The notes under the pieces are model-generated. The model worked only from the letters and a program-made list of their open reading frames with translations, made no database searches and was not told where the DNA came from. 46,274 bases of DNA from Jaapia argillacea MUCL 33604 (taxonomy: Eukaryota > Basidiomycota > Agaricomycetes > Jaapiales > Jaapiaceae), in the NCBI GenBank assembly GCA_000697665.1, contig KL197716.1:223385-269658 (forward strand), given 5' to 3'. Position 1 is the first letter of the stretch. Every line of letters begins with the position of its first letter. Both the position numbers and the translations under genes were made by a program. Shown in pieces: positions 20,590 through 30,462 of this stretch.

Positions 20590-21364
20590 TACGGTTGCCA
20601 TAAGCCGCCAGGATGAAGCTGGACGAAGCTGTTGTCTCGGAATCATAAGGGACCTCTGGGACTGCGTAAGCATCGACGTGCGTATGGCAGGCTTATCCTA
20701 AAGGGGAAATGGCCTTCCTCGTCGTGCCTGACAGCGACAAAGCCATTTTCCCCGACGCTGATTACGTAATAATGCCCAAAATGTCAGTTACTCGTTGAGT
20801 CTTGTCCCAGCCAAGAAATCGGTGAGCCTCCCGCCGTCGCCGCGCGCAGCTCGTGCCTTCACTGTCATGGACAGTGACGGGATACTATAGTCACCACCCA
20901 TGTTTAAGTCGCAAAAACTCGTGAAATTTCAGAAAATAATTCAGATTGTTCGCAACAACTTCGAGAAGATGCAGTCAATATATATGAATTTATGGGGCCT
21001 GCCGCATGCAGTGGTAAGGATCATTTCTGAGACTCAGTGAGGACACTCGGACCAAAACAAACACGGGAACTCTTTTTTTAGCGAACGACAAGCGGACGTC
21101 CGTCAACATTGTCGGCAATGACGAGCGGGAAGGTTCCGTGTTGAGACGGATATTGCCGGCGAAGATATTGCCTCTTTGGGATAGTTACGTAATTGCCGTC
21201 GGCGAAAATGGCTTTGTCGCTGTCAGCCACGACGAGGAAGGCCATTTCCACTCTAGGATATGCCTGCCATACACCAGTTCATGCTTACGCAGTCCCAGAG
21301 GTCCCTTACGATTCTAACACGACAGTTCTTGACAGCTTTGTCCTGGCGGCTCGTGGCAACGCTA
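20590..21364. mobile_element. 775-bp element with long TIRs and exact 8-bp TSD
   Basis: Inverted repeats of about 200 bp (20590-20790 and 21180-21364) begin TACGGTTGCCATAAGCCG and, on the opposite strand at the other end, TAGCGTTGCCACGAGCCG. The flanks are identical 8-mers CGACTGGG at 20582-20589 and 21365-21372. The corresponding site in the other duplicated segment (near 5190, GCCCGACAGGAATAGAG) has no insertion and serves as an empty site. Long TIRs with an 8- or 9-bp duplication suggest a Mutator-like or hAT-like non-autonomous element. No coding content was found. Confidence 0.85.
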
Positions 21365-21582
21365 CGACTGGGATAGAGCAAAGGATAACTGAATAAACGT
21401 ACCAAGGACGTAGTACGTACTTACAATGACGAGAAGTCTGGCGGGAACAAATGGGGTCGTCCCGTTTCGCAAGATGTGCTTCCACTAGCTTGAAAAACTA
21501 TTGATGCAGGATTGATTCCGATCTGTAACATTTTGGTCGGCTTCAAGTGCAGACTATAGATATCAGATGCAGTCAGCCCAAG

Positions 21583-22120
21583 ACTCCCAACCCACTGGGG
21601 TGGAGTACTCTACGTGGACTCTACGTAGAATCGGCGGGTTCCAGTGGACGTGCGAATTCCACCGGATTCTACCTGTCCTACAGTTCCTTGACAGTTGCAA
21701 ATCATTCGTCCTCGCCATCGCCTGTAATGACCATCCGTAACACTATCAATGTTTTAGATATACATGTCGTTACGCGATATCCCATTCCTCCCATCCTAGA
21801 ACAGTTGTTGCGGCTACTACCTCTGTTTATATATATATATTGTATTCACCCAAAAATTTCAATTACTTCTTGTTTCCTCGGACATGTAGTGACATATTTA
21901 ATGTTTAAGCATGACTAGGATTTGGGGTATCGAGCTCCCACAAATCAAGTCAGTGTTGTCTGCAACGGCAGGCGGGAGACTTCGACGCTGTTGACAGGCT
22001 CGCGGCGTCTGTCTAAGTCGATTGGATGTCACGAATCTGTGTGACGGTTGTCCACGAAGACTTGACAGCTGGACGCTCCGTGGACTCTACGTGGAGACTC
22101 CACCCCAGTGGGCTGGGTGT
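21583..22120. mobile_element. Putative TIR element adjoining the duplication end
   Basis: CCCACTGGGGTGGAGT at 21591 is matched by the same 16 bases on the complementary strand ending at 22112; similarity extends inward (CTACGTGGACTC/CCACGTAGAGTC) and outward (ACTCCCAA/ACACCCAG). No convincing target duplication is seen, so the exact ends are uncertain. No gene content is recognised. Confidence 0.5.
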
Positions 22121-22320
22121 TCTCCTCAGTTCCGAGACTTGGTTGGACCAGCAGATGCCTAGTCATTTCTCGGGATTTAGACCCCCACAACTCCCTACCA
22201 TTCGCAATAATCGTGTTCGGACTCGATGCACTGCAGGCTGTGCAAAGCTGTGTATCGCTCAAATCTTAGTTGGCAGCAACCAACGGTCAAGCATTGACCT
22301 CCATCTTAGATTATTCTTGA

Positions 22321-23564
22321 ATGTCTGTCGCATTCAGCTTCGGGTCGTTTGGTGACCTGGTCACCCTCGCCCAACTCTGTGCTCAAGTGATCAGTATCTT
22401 GACAAGTACGTCTGGGGCTTCTCAAGCCTACCAAGACCTTGTCCTCGATGTTGCACGCCTCCAGAACTTCTTGGATCAGCTTGAAATAGCTGCCAGGGCG
22501 ACGAGGAGGCCAGCAACAGGTGCCGTTATCTCTGAGCTCGAGGTGAAGGACGTGTTGCAGGCGTGTCAGGTTTCGCTGGAGAGGATACAGCAGCGAGCCA
22601 CACGTTGCCTGACAATTGTTCAGAGGAAGGCAGCAGGTCGACCTTGGATGGACACCTGGCGTCGAGCAGGTTGGATGCTCTTCAATCAAAGCGAGCTTGT
22701 CAATTTTACATCTGAGATTCGTGACCTCAATGTTGTGTTCGTTCGCATCCTATCGTCATTGACTTGGTATGTAATCTGTCAAGTTTGTTCGGACGTGTCA
22801 TTGAGGTTCAATTGTATATTCGAAGTGACACTGTGCAAGTTGTCCAGGAAGTGACACAGAAAGTCAGCGACACCTCCGATGACATTTCCAACGTTGTATC
22901 CGTTACCCAATGTGACGTGAAAGCCATCCTGACTATTGTTTCTGGCATCGAAGCTCACCTCCCGCGTCGCCTTGGTTATACTTGGGAAGGCGACACGCGG
23001 AACACCGTATCCTTCGAAGATGGTCTTGGGCGTAAATATTTGCTTCCTCTGGAACTTTGCTCAACTTCGTCGGTATGTAGCCTTCCAAACTTTGCTATTC
23101 ATCCTCCGGTATTAAGGATGGAGAGACAGGATGTCGATCACCTCGCGATGATGCTTGTCAATTCTTTCGCCGAGCTCCTTCCGGAATTCTTTGGCGATTC
23201 AGCCAGATCATCCATCTCAACGATGTTACTGGAGACCCAAAGCAAGATCAAACAACCCGACCCCGCGAGGGTGCGGCCCTTTAAAGCAGGGGAGTCAGTG
23301 AGGATGTGGGTTCTCATGGAAGCCGCACACAAGGCACCTGCTTCCTTGCGTCGGTGTCATCCCCTTGTCGATATCGTGACCAGGTGAGTAGGTCCTACGA
23401 AGTGGTAGGAACATTTTAACATGGTTCACTACAGTCGCCCCGACTTCTCAGATAGTGAAATTTACTTTGAAACATCGAACCACATAAGTCTTGCTCGTTG
23501 GCCTATTTGTGAGCAAAGTTCAACCCTGTTGGTGCTGGCCTCCTCTGTTTCTTCCTCCCGATAG
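22321..23564 (+). CDS. Probable fungal ubiquitin-like-domain (ULD_2-type) protein
   Basis: Exon 1 begins MSVAFSFGSFGDLVTLAQL and continues as an alpha-helical region like the N-terminal domain found in many fungal STAND and ankyrin proteins (LVLDVARLQNFLDQLE; SEIRDLNVVFVRIL). After an intron near 22767-22825 the frame reads VTQKVSDTSDDISNVV, then GYTWEGDTRNTVSFEDGLGRKYLLPLELC, matching the start of ubiquitin-like domains in this group. Another intron near 23073-23125 leads to a segment with FKAGESVRMWVLMEA, resembling the usual KPGxxVxM end of the domain. A last exon after gtgagt..ctacag ends at TAG 23562-23564. Exon edges are inferred from frame and splice signals. The domain name is from memory of the family and was not searched. 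Confidence 0.5.
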
Positions 23565-23949
23565 CTACGTAGGGGATTCAGCTGATGAGGTTGAAGACCA
23601 CCACACGGAATTGCATCCTGCATCACCAAGCGAAGATGTCTGTACCTGTATGGAATGAGATTTATGTCTCCCCACATCTCCGACGAACATGTCCGTGACT
23701 TTCGCCTTGGCTTACTTCATCACCCTCGCTCGGCGCTGGGGTCATTCACCTCTTATCAAACCCGCCTGAGGGGCAAAGAAACCGCTCGGAAAGCTCTTCC
23801 CATGAAATCTCACAAGAATTTCACAACCTGGTCTATTCCTCCCCCCTCACTGATCTACACCAACTCAACACAATATATAGCGTATATGGTTTTCACAACA
23901 ACGTGTATAGGCACAAACGTGATGGACAGAGCCAGGATTAACTCGGCAT
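23565..23949. other. Convergent intergenic region
   Basis: Lies between the 3' ends of the ULD-type gene (+) and the Pho88 gene (-). An open frame at 23655-23993 on the plus strand overlaps the Pho88 last exon and has no family features, so it is not called. Confidence 0.4.
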
Positions 23950-24937
23950 CTACTCATCCTTCTTGCCTCCTGGTCGCTTCTCTGCCTCGGTGATGGCTGC
24001 GTTGTCGGTTTCGGGGCCCATACCTGAAAGACGGGAAGGTGGAATCAGATCATAGATTCGAAGGGGAAGGAGTGTGAAAGAGGCGGGAGACATCCCGCGC
24101 CAACGCCTCGCGGCGAATATTTATAAATGACGGAGGTCCGATGGAGCAGCGACATATTGCCATGCAATCCACCAGCGCACAACTCCAAACCAACCAAGGG
24201 CAAGGAGATGTACTCACCACCAAACAGACCTCCACCGGCCTTGAACGGCCTCTTCAAATCTCCCTCTGCAGCCTTACCAAATATATGAAGTTGTACGGGT
24301 TTCGCGTCATACAGATTCTTCACGCCCATCAAAGCTTGCATGAACAAGGGTTGAGTGTATTTCATGTAAATGTGGAGGAAGGCCATCATTGCGAGGGACA
24401 TGTAGGCTCCTCGGAGGAGTTTGGAGGTTTCGGTTAGGTCGTAATCCCGGACTGTCGTTGTGATTAGGGGGCCAGCTTCTTTGGACTGGGGTGAAGGGTT
24501 AGGATGGTGTGTGGATGAGAATTTTTGGGGAGAAGGAGTACCATTGGGTTTGAGTTCTCAACTGGAGGAACAGTTAATTAGGGGAGGGCGAGAAGATGGA
24601 GTGAGACGAACCATATTTGAGAACGGTCTGATCGTTCTTCTGCTTGATCTGGGGGATTGAATACCGAATGAGTGGTAGAGACTAGTAAGAGGGCTTAGAA
24701 TACTCACCTTCATCGAGGTGTAATAATATGCGCCCAAGATGATGACTTGGCTGACAACGTATCCAATACGAACGTATGTCAGGATCTGGGGGTCATCAAA
24801 AGGCACCTTTCGTGCCACTGAAGTCGATAAAATGCAAGGTGTACCTGTCAGTTCCAAAAGGATAAACTTCGCAATAGGGACTGACGTTGCATCACTACCA
24901 AAGATATGACCAAGTTCTGGATAGCTGGGCTGGACAT
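23950..24937 (-). CDS. PHO88: Pho88/Snd3-like ER membrane protein
   Basis: Start ATG 24937 gives MSSPAIQNLVISLVVMQ, then after an intron ARKVPFDDPQILTYVRIGYV, SQVIILGAYYYTSMK, exon KQKNDQTVLKY, a short linker, TTTVRDYDLTETSKLLRGAY, MSLAMMAFLHIYMKYTQPLF, ALMGVKNLYDAKPVQLHIFG, AEGDLKRPFKAGGGLFGG and a last exon ending EAEKRPGGKKDE with TAG at 23950-23952. This is the full colinear pattern of the Pho88 family, about 190 aa. In yeast the protein sits in the ER membrane, was first linked to phosphate uptake, and acts as Snd3 in SRP-independent targeting. It shares a 393-bp divergent promoter with the Slm1-like gene. Confidence 0.92.
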
Positions 24938-25330
24938 ATTGCTGATGTTTCGAGGGGAGAATTAGGAAGATGTAACGACCAAGACCGTAGATGAACAAAG
25001 ACCAGGAGGATGACCGTAGGACGGGAAAAAAGTGTCACTCGACAACCGAGTGTATGAGTTTGGAGCAAGGGAGAGATTGCCAGCGCGAAAATTCCAGCGA
25101 CACGTAGCGTGCGACCCAAACTTTGAATTGATGGCAACTTGCGAGGTGGTTCGTGCCTGAAAGAAGCATTTGGAGTTCGCTTATGTCACCTTCCCAATTG
25201 GGAGAGGTGCCCGCATTCGGAGTGACGTCAGACCGAGTCTCCATCCATACCGCCTGCGCGTATAAGAACGTGGACTCTGACCACTATATCCCCATAATCT
25301 TACTAAAGTCTTTGATACTCGCTGCTCGAC
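24938..25330. promoter_or_regulatory. Bidirectional promoter, Pho88 / Slm1-like
   Basis: A 393-bp gap separates the two divergent start codons and contains no supported gene. It carries the palindrome TGACGTCA at 25223-25230, the classic site for ATF/CREB-type bZIP factors. Function is inferred from position only. Confidence 0.5.
25223..25230. promoter_or_regulatory. CRE-type site TGACGTCA
   Basis: A perfect ATF/CREB-type palindrome midway between the divergent Pho88 and Slm1-like start codons, 286 bp from the former and 101 bp from the latter. Confidence 0.5.
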
Positions 25331-27502
25331 ATGAAGAACGACGATAGCGTGTCCATATCCAGGGCAACTTCCACCTCGAGGCATTCGAGGAAAGGCTCAA
25401 CTGCGTCTCGCTCGCAGTCACTCATCAAGAGGAACGTTGCTCCACAGGATTTGAGGCCTTCGGATGTGTTGATCGAGAGGTTCACCGCTTGGAAGGCCAT
25501 TGTAAAGCAATTGATTGCATACTTCGAGGTGAATCTTGTCGGTATTACTCCATGTTGGTCTTCTGACGATCTGGGGTTTAGGGCATAGCAGACATTGAGA
25601 ACAACACCGCCCGAGAACTCACAAAACTTGGGGCAGTCATTCAAGTGCCATTCCGTGCCGGTAACCAGTTTCTTGGCGAGGGTGGTTTGCAGGTATGTCG
25701 ATCTTTGCCAGATTCAGTGCAAGTCGCTTCTCTTCATCATTGTTGTATTTTTGGTTCGATGGTGGTGCATCGTGTACTTTCATCGCTTCCGCTTTTATTA
25801 TACCCCATCCCCCCCTTGGGCTGAGTATTAGGGCCTTTCGCTCACTCCGACTTTGCAGGATGTCTTCTATAGCATTCGTGACAAGAGTCGTGTTATCGCC
25901 GACCACCATGCCAATCTTGGTCGTACCATTGATAGTTCCATCGTGCAGCACCTCCAGAAGCTTCGCTCCGAGATCAAAGCGCATATCAAAGTATGTTTTA
26001 GCGCCCTTGCGAGCTGTTGCCCATCTCATTGGTCCCTTTGCTATTCGCAGAACGTCCAAAACGATACCGGAAAGCTGGCTACTAGCGTAGCGAAGGAACG
26101 AGAGTTGTCGGCCAAACTCATTGGAGACCTCGCAACCAACATCTCCATCTTCAAGAATACTCCTATGGGTGTAACGCCCAAGAGTGACCCGTGCGTTCTC
26201 TCTGTCCTAATGAGATCCTCAACCTCATATATACATTTTGGTCATCCCTAGGTACGTCGTCAACACTGGCGTCACTCGCCAACTCCGCAAGCAAGTTCAC
26301 GAAGAGAACGCCCTCCAAAAGTCCATCATCATAATGCAACAAAACTCTGCCCATTTCGAGTCCGGCATCGTTCGCGCCATTCAATCAGCCTGGCAAACCT
26401 ATGACGAATGGCAATCTCGTGCTTCCTCCTCTATTCAAAACACCCTTTCAGGCCTCTCAGCTCAGTTCGCGGCGATGGAACCTGATAAGGAGTGGATTGG
26501 TTTTAGTTCGAGGAGCGATCATCTGTTGGATCCCGAGACGCCATTGAGGGATCCGGAGAACATCAATTATCCCAGTAAGGAAGATCCAAGTGTTTTGGCT
26601 GTACATACCGGTTATATGGAGAGGAAGAAGAGGTTTACGAGGACGTACAAGGAGTCGTATTATGTCCTCACTCCCGCTGGATACCTCCATGAGTATCCCT
26701 CTTCCGACCCCGTATCTTCGGCTGCACCCTCGTTCTCGCTATTCCTCCCGATGTGCACGCTTGGTCCTCCCAGTTCTACCCACGCCAAGTCCCACAAATT
26801 CCATATCGAAGGGAAGAAGGATGGTTCGGGCACGACTAAGGCCGGTGGCTGGAAGAGCATGAGTTTGAGAGGTCGAGACCATGCTTGGAGTTTCCGATCG
26901 AGGAGTCATGAAGATATGATGGAATGGTGGAACGATATTCGGATGCTCTGCGCTCGTTATCTCGTCGCTTCTGAAGCCCTTGAACGATCCGGACCTGTTC
27001 AAGCAGCCGTACGCGCTGTTGGGTACCAGAGTGAGGGAGAGGATGATGAAGAGGATTCGGAACAGGAAGATGAGGGGAGTAGTGTTGAGGAGGAAGAGGA
27101 AGGACAGGAGGGGGAGGATGAGGGAGAGTTGTATGCTGATGCTAGGGAAGGTGGGGAAGAAGAGTTACCTGGGTATAGTATTGGAGAGAAGGGGTATGGT
27201 GGAGGGTTGGAGACGGGACCTCATGGGTATGCTGTGAGTAGGTCTGGTTCTTTGGATGGTTTAAGGTGCCCATGCTAACGTTCCTTCGCTTCAAGGTCGA
27301 CAAGAAGCCAGGCGCTAATAGCAATGGGAATGGGAATGTGGGACGAAGGCCTAGTAAACGTCAACAGGAGAAGGCGCCTGAGGGGAGGGCGCCTCGCTCT
27401 CATGATTATGCTGATGGTGAAGGGACGACTGATGATGAAGGTGCTGGACCCGCGGATGGGGGCCCTGCGCCAGTGGAGAGTCGGTTTGCTGAACATTTGT
27501 GA
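25331..27502 (+). CDS. Slm1/Slm2-like F-BAR plus PH domain protein
   Basis: Six exons (25331-25528, 25582-25692, 25859-25990, 26051-26190, 26252-27233, 27296-27502) sum to 1770 nt, 589 aa. The N-terminus is Ser/Arg-rich, followed by PSDVLIERFTAWKAIVKQL and GIADIENNTARELTKLGAV, then long helices (DKSRVIADHHANLGRTID; KLRSEIKAHIK) typical of the F-BAR-like part of Slm proteins. The PH domain follows (VHTGYMERKKRFTRTYKES; HAWSFRSRSHEDMMEWWNDI). The C-terminus is a long acidic Glu/Asp stretch and a low-complexity tail. Yeast Slm1/2 bind PI(4,5)P2 at the plasma membrane and carry TORC2 signals; a similar role here is inferred. The exon 1/2 junction keeps YFE|GIADIE in frame by using the TTTAG acceptor at 25581. 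Confidence 0.85.
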
Positions 27503-27966
27503 GGTAGTCGCTCGGGGACTTTGATGCATTTGATGGTCACCGTATGGCTTGTAATCGTATGTGATGATCCTTATATCGTACAATCTATCCTGTTGTAATG
27601 TATGCGCGGACAGTCGAGAGACGTCGCTTGGTTCGTTCATCTGTTTCTGAGAGTAGAGCTAGTCTTTCTACGCAAAGAGACGCCAAGGTGATTCTAAGAG
27701 CAGCAGGGGAAGGCAACTCGCAACACCGGAAGCCCCGTTCGTCGTGATCTCCCTCCCGTAAGCAGAGTTGGAAGGTACGTTTAACTTGGGAGTCTTCCTG
27801 TTTTTGTGGAAGTTGGTTCCCCGTCCACCGTACTATCGAAGGTCTCAACAGAATTCAGGCATATGGTACCTTTAGTCAACACATGACGACAAAACTGCGC
27901 TCGTAAACACACAACAATGACAACTGGGGAGACAAGACAGTCCCCGAAACCTCTAGGGGTCAACCC
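27503..27966. other. Convergent intergenic region
   Basis: Holds the 3' ends of the Slm1-like gene (+) and of the dsRBD fusion gene (-). No gene or repeat is recognised. Confidence 0.4.
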
Positions 27967-30033
27967 CTAACTCACACCTCCTAGAGTCCCAGCCGGCATC
28001 CCAGCCCTCTGAGCCTCAAGAGCCTTAATCGCTCGCCCAGCAGCTTGCTCCTTCGCGTCAGGTTTGTATCTGGCCGTTGCGCGTCCATACTCAACTCCAT
28101 AGACTTTTGCCCAAGAACAGAATTCAGATTTCCGATGAATAGAGAAGACGGTAAAGAAAGGGACGTACCATAGCATATCACAGTCCACTGAGGGTCATGC
28201 TGGGGCCCTACGACCACCTCTTCCCACCGGAGAAAATTATGACGGCTGCCTCCTCTGGATTGCAAGAGGTTGTTGAGTAGAGTATATTTGGTAGGGGCTT
28301 TTTTTGACGATCCAGTGACAGCTTGCTGCTTTTTAGGGCGCGAAGTGCTTTCAGCGGTGTCCGTCCCCCTTGGCGATTGAGTGACTGTTTCATAGAGGGG
28401 GGTATAGCCCGGCTGTTCTCGCGGGCGCGAAGTGTTTCCAGCAGCGTCTATCCCCCTCGGCGATTGATCGACCACTGTATCAGGCAAAATAGCGCCGGAA
28501 TGCTTTCGCGGGAGCAGGTATACACAACCTTCAAGTTCTCCAACGGTTAGGGGATGGAGTGAGACTGAGCAACTATACACACCGGAACGACGGGCTGGGG
28601 AGTACAGCTCCAAAACACGGACAATGATATCGGAGTCTTGGGGCAGTGGCAAGTCCTTATCGAGGGTCGAATATTAATACAGTGATACCAGGAGTGAAAG
28701 GGAGTTATGCTGACTTCGTGAAGAGCGTCGCACCATATCTTGTCGTGCGTTATCGCTAACTCCGCATCTGGGAACTGGAAAAACAGTCAGACATCCGAAA
28801 CGAGGATAATAGTTCACAAACGCTATCTAGAAGGCATTTGTTGATGACATCGGAGGGATGGTAAGTCTAGGAGACTGCGTTCCAACAAGTTCGAGGTAAA
28901 ATATGCGGGGTATAGGCGTACCTCTGATAAAGACCCGATAGGATCAATGGTAACTTCCAAACCAGTTTCGTCGTCGCTGGGGGCATTTGCTCGGCGGTAC
29001 AGTGCCGTTGAACTTCCTGGTTGGGAGGAAGAACCCGAATGACTCGTCGCCGATGATTTAAGCGCGGAGGAACTTCCCGAGATTGGTCTCCGCACGATTT
29101 CTCTGGCCGCTTGGATGGTTGACACTTCGACGTATCTCCTGAGTAGGAACCTCGACTTCATGGCAATCTTCAACCCTCGAATAAATGCTCCTTGATTCTC
29201 TCTCCCATGGTAACCCTCAGCAAAACGGTGCCTAGGGCCAACTCGCATAGTAGAGGGCCCCGATTTTTCCCAAAAATACGTATTGGAGATGTCCCCACTA
29301 GCAACCTGCGTCGCAGTGAACTTTGCAGAGAAGCTTCCTCCTGCGGAAGTACCGGAGTATGCTCCAAGCGCCCATGACTTAGCTTTATCCCAGCCTGTAA
29401 TGAGGTACAGAGCATTGTCGTTGGGGATGCGTCGACCTCTTGTCTCCTTGGCGTACTTGTACCAAGCTACCCCATGCTGTAATGCCTGATCGAAGAAGAT
29501 TGCTACGTTTTGGTGATCCTGGCGGTGGCCTCCTTCGGGAAGGACGAGCATAGCCCCTTCATTGGAGGACGAGGAAAACTGATATCCTGCACCCAAGCCG
29601 ACAGGCGCGCCACTGCGTGTTCGGAAGACAAGATTAGCAAGCAAGAAGATAGTGAAGACTGGGCCTCATCTTACACTGGAGCCATCTCTAGAGACCCCGC
29701 CATGTCGAAAGCTCGGGCGTCTATCGATTTGCTGCCAATCACGCATGACTGAGGGAAAAAGTCTGGCGTATCGAAGGTGTCACCGGGATCCAACTCGATC
29801 TGCTGAAAGCACCCCGGACGTCGCGCATTGAGAGGATGCTCTGCAGGTAAGCAGATGTTGAAAAGGACGTCCCAGCCGCCGTCATGAGTGACGATGCCAA
29901 CATCACCAATCGTCACTCCATCTCTTCGATACTCATCCGGCAGATTATTCTGTGGTTCGGGTATCCAGAGGGGATAACCATGCTTTTTGGGAAATAGGAG
30001 CTTCGAATAGACCTCGTGGGCTGCTTCTGACAT
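27967..30033 (-). CDS. GYPLWxPEP-family protein with C-terminal dsRNA-binding domain
   Basis: Six exons on the minus strand (30033-29675, 29612-28922, 28866-28822, 28774-28715, 28655-28169, 28103-27967) sum to 1779 nt, 592 aa, all in frame. Residues about 1-350 carry GYPLWIPEPQ, GDVGIVTHDGGWDVLFNIC, EGAMLVLPEGG, GRRIPNDNALYLITGWDKAK and YHGRENQGAFIRG, a widespread Agaricomycete family of unknown function. Two small exons add TYHPSDVINKCLLDS and FPDAELAITHDKIWCDALHE, the usual end of that family. The next exon holds a twice-repeated SPRGxDxAxxTSRPxxQ linker and then YTLLNNLLQSRGG, GPQHDPQWTVIC and, after a last intron, KEQAAGRAIKALEAQ, a dsRBD-like alpha-beta-beta-beta-alpha pattern. The fusion rests on an intron 28714-28656 whose removal keeps frame; two separate genes is the alternative, but the downstream part has no ATG start. 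Start 30033 is chosen because it precedes the family motif closely. Confidence 0.72.
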
Positions 30034-30462
30034 CGATGAGCAAGTACAAGAAGTAAACGTGCCAGACGGCGCCAACGCAGAGCATTCCCTAATCCATCCT
30101 CCATTTCAGTGGACAGAAATGGCAGTATGTAGAAGCGCCCAAGAACCGTCATTTGAAACCACGAGTCGGGAGAATAGCCTGCAGTTCGTCAAGCTTTGTG
30201 GGGGTGCCACGGTTCTGGATGAGCAGCAACAAGCTGCAGGCACCGAGTCAATCCGACTCAACCAAGTAGCAGGGCATCACAGTTACTGTTGATACCGGAT
30301 ATCGGTCATCGTGGCCCTCCGATATAGACGTAGGCAAGACGCGTCTCCACTTCGGCATAACTGAGCCCAAGACCGAAATTTCCGTCATGACGAGCTCGCA
30401 TCGTGAATCGACACTGCAGCCTCTCGCTTTCTGCTACGACATCCTCGCCCAGGACTCGCTAA
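30034..30462. promoter_or_regulatory. Divergent intergenic region, dsRBD fusion / ABC1 kinase
   Basis: A 429-bp gap between two divergent start codons. No specific regulatory motif is recognised; it presumably holds both promoters. An alternative ATG at 30075 would extend the minus-strand gene by 14 codons into it. Confidence 0.35.

Larger units (their letters stand above)
15978..21575. repeat. Segmental duplication, copy 2 (about 5.6 kb)
   Basis: Direct-orientation partner of 299-5395. It is longer because of a 775-bp inverted-repeat element at 20590-21364 absent from copy 1, and it lacks the 350-bp element found there. After the insertion, homology resumes at about 21390 (AAGGACGTA..CTTACAAT) and runs to about 21575, where an unrelated inverted-repeat element begins. 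This copy carries the intact DUF6533 gene. Confidence 0.9.

Noticed and set aside
27981-28652. Separate dsRBD gene starting at 28652
   Set aside because: The apparent start is a TTG, no ATG precedes the domain, and an intron joins it in phase to the upstream family domain.
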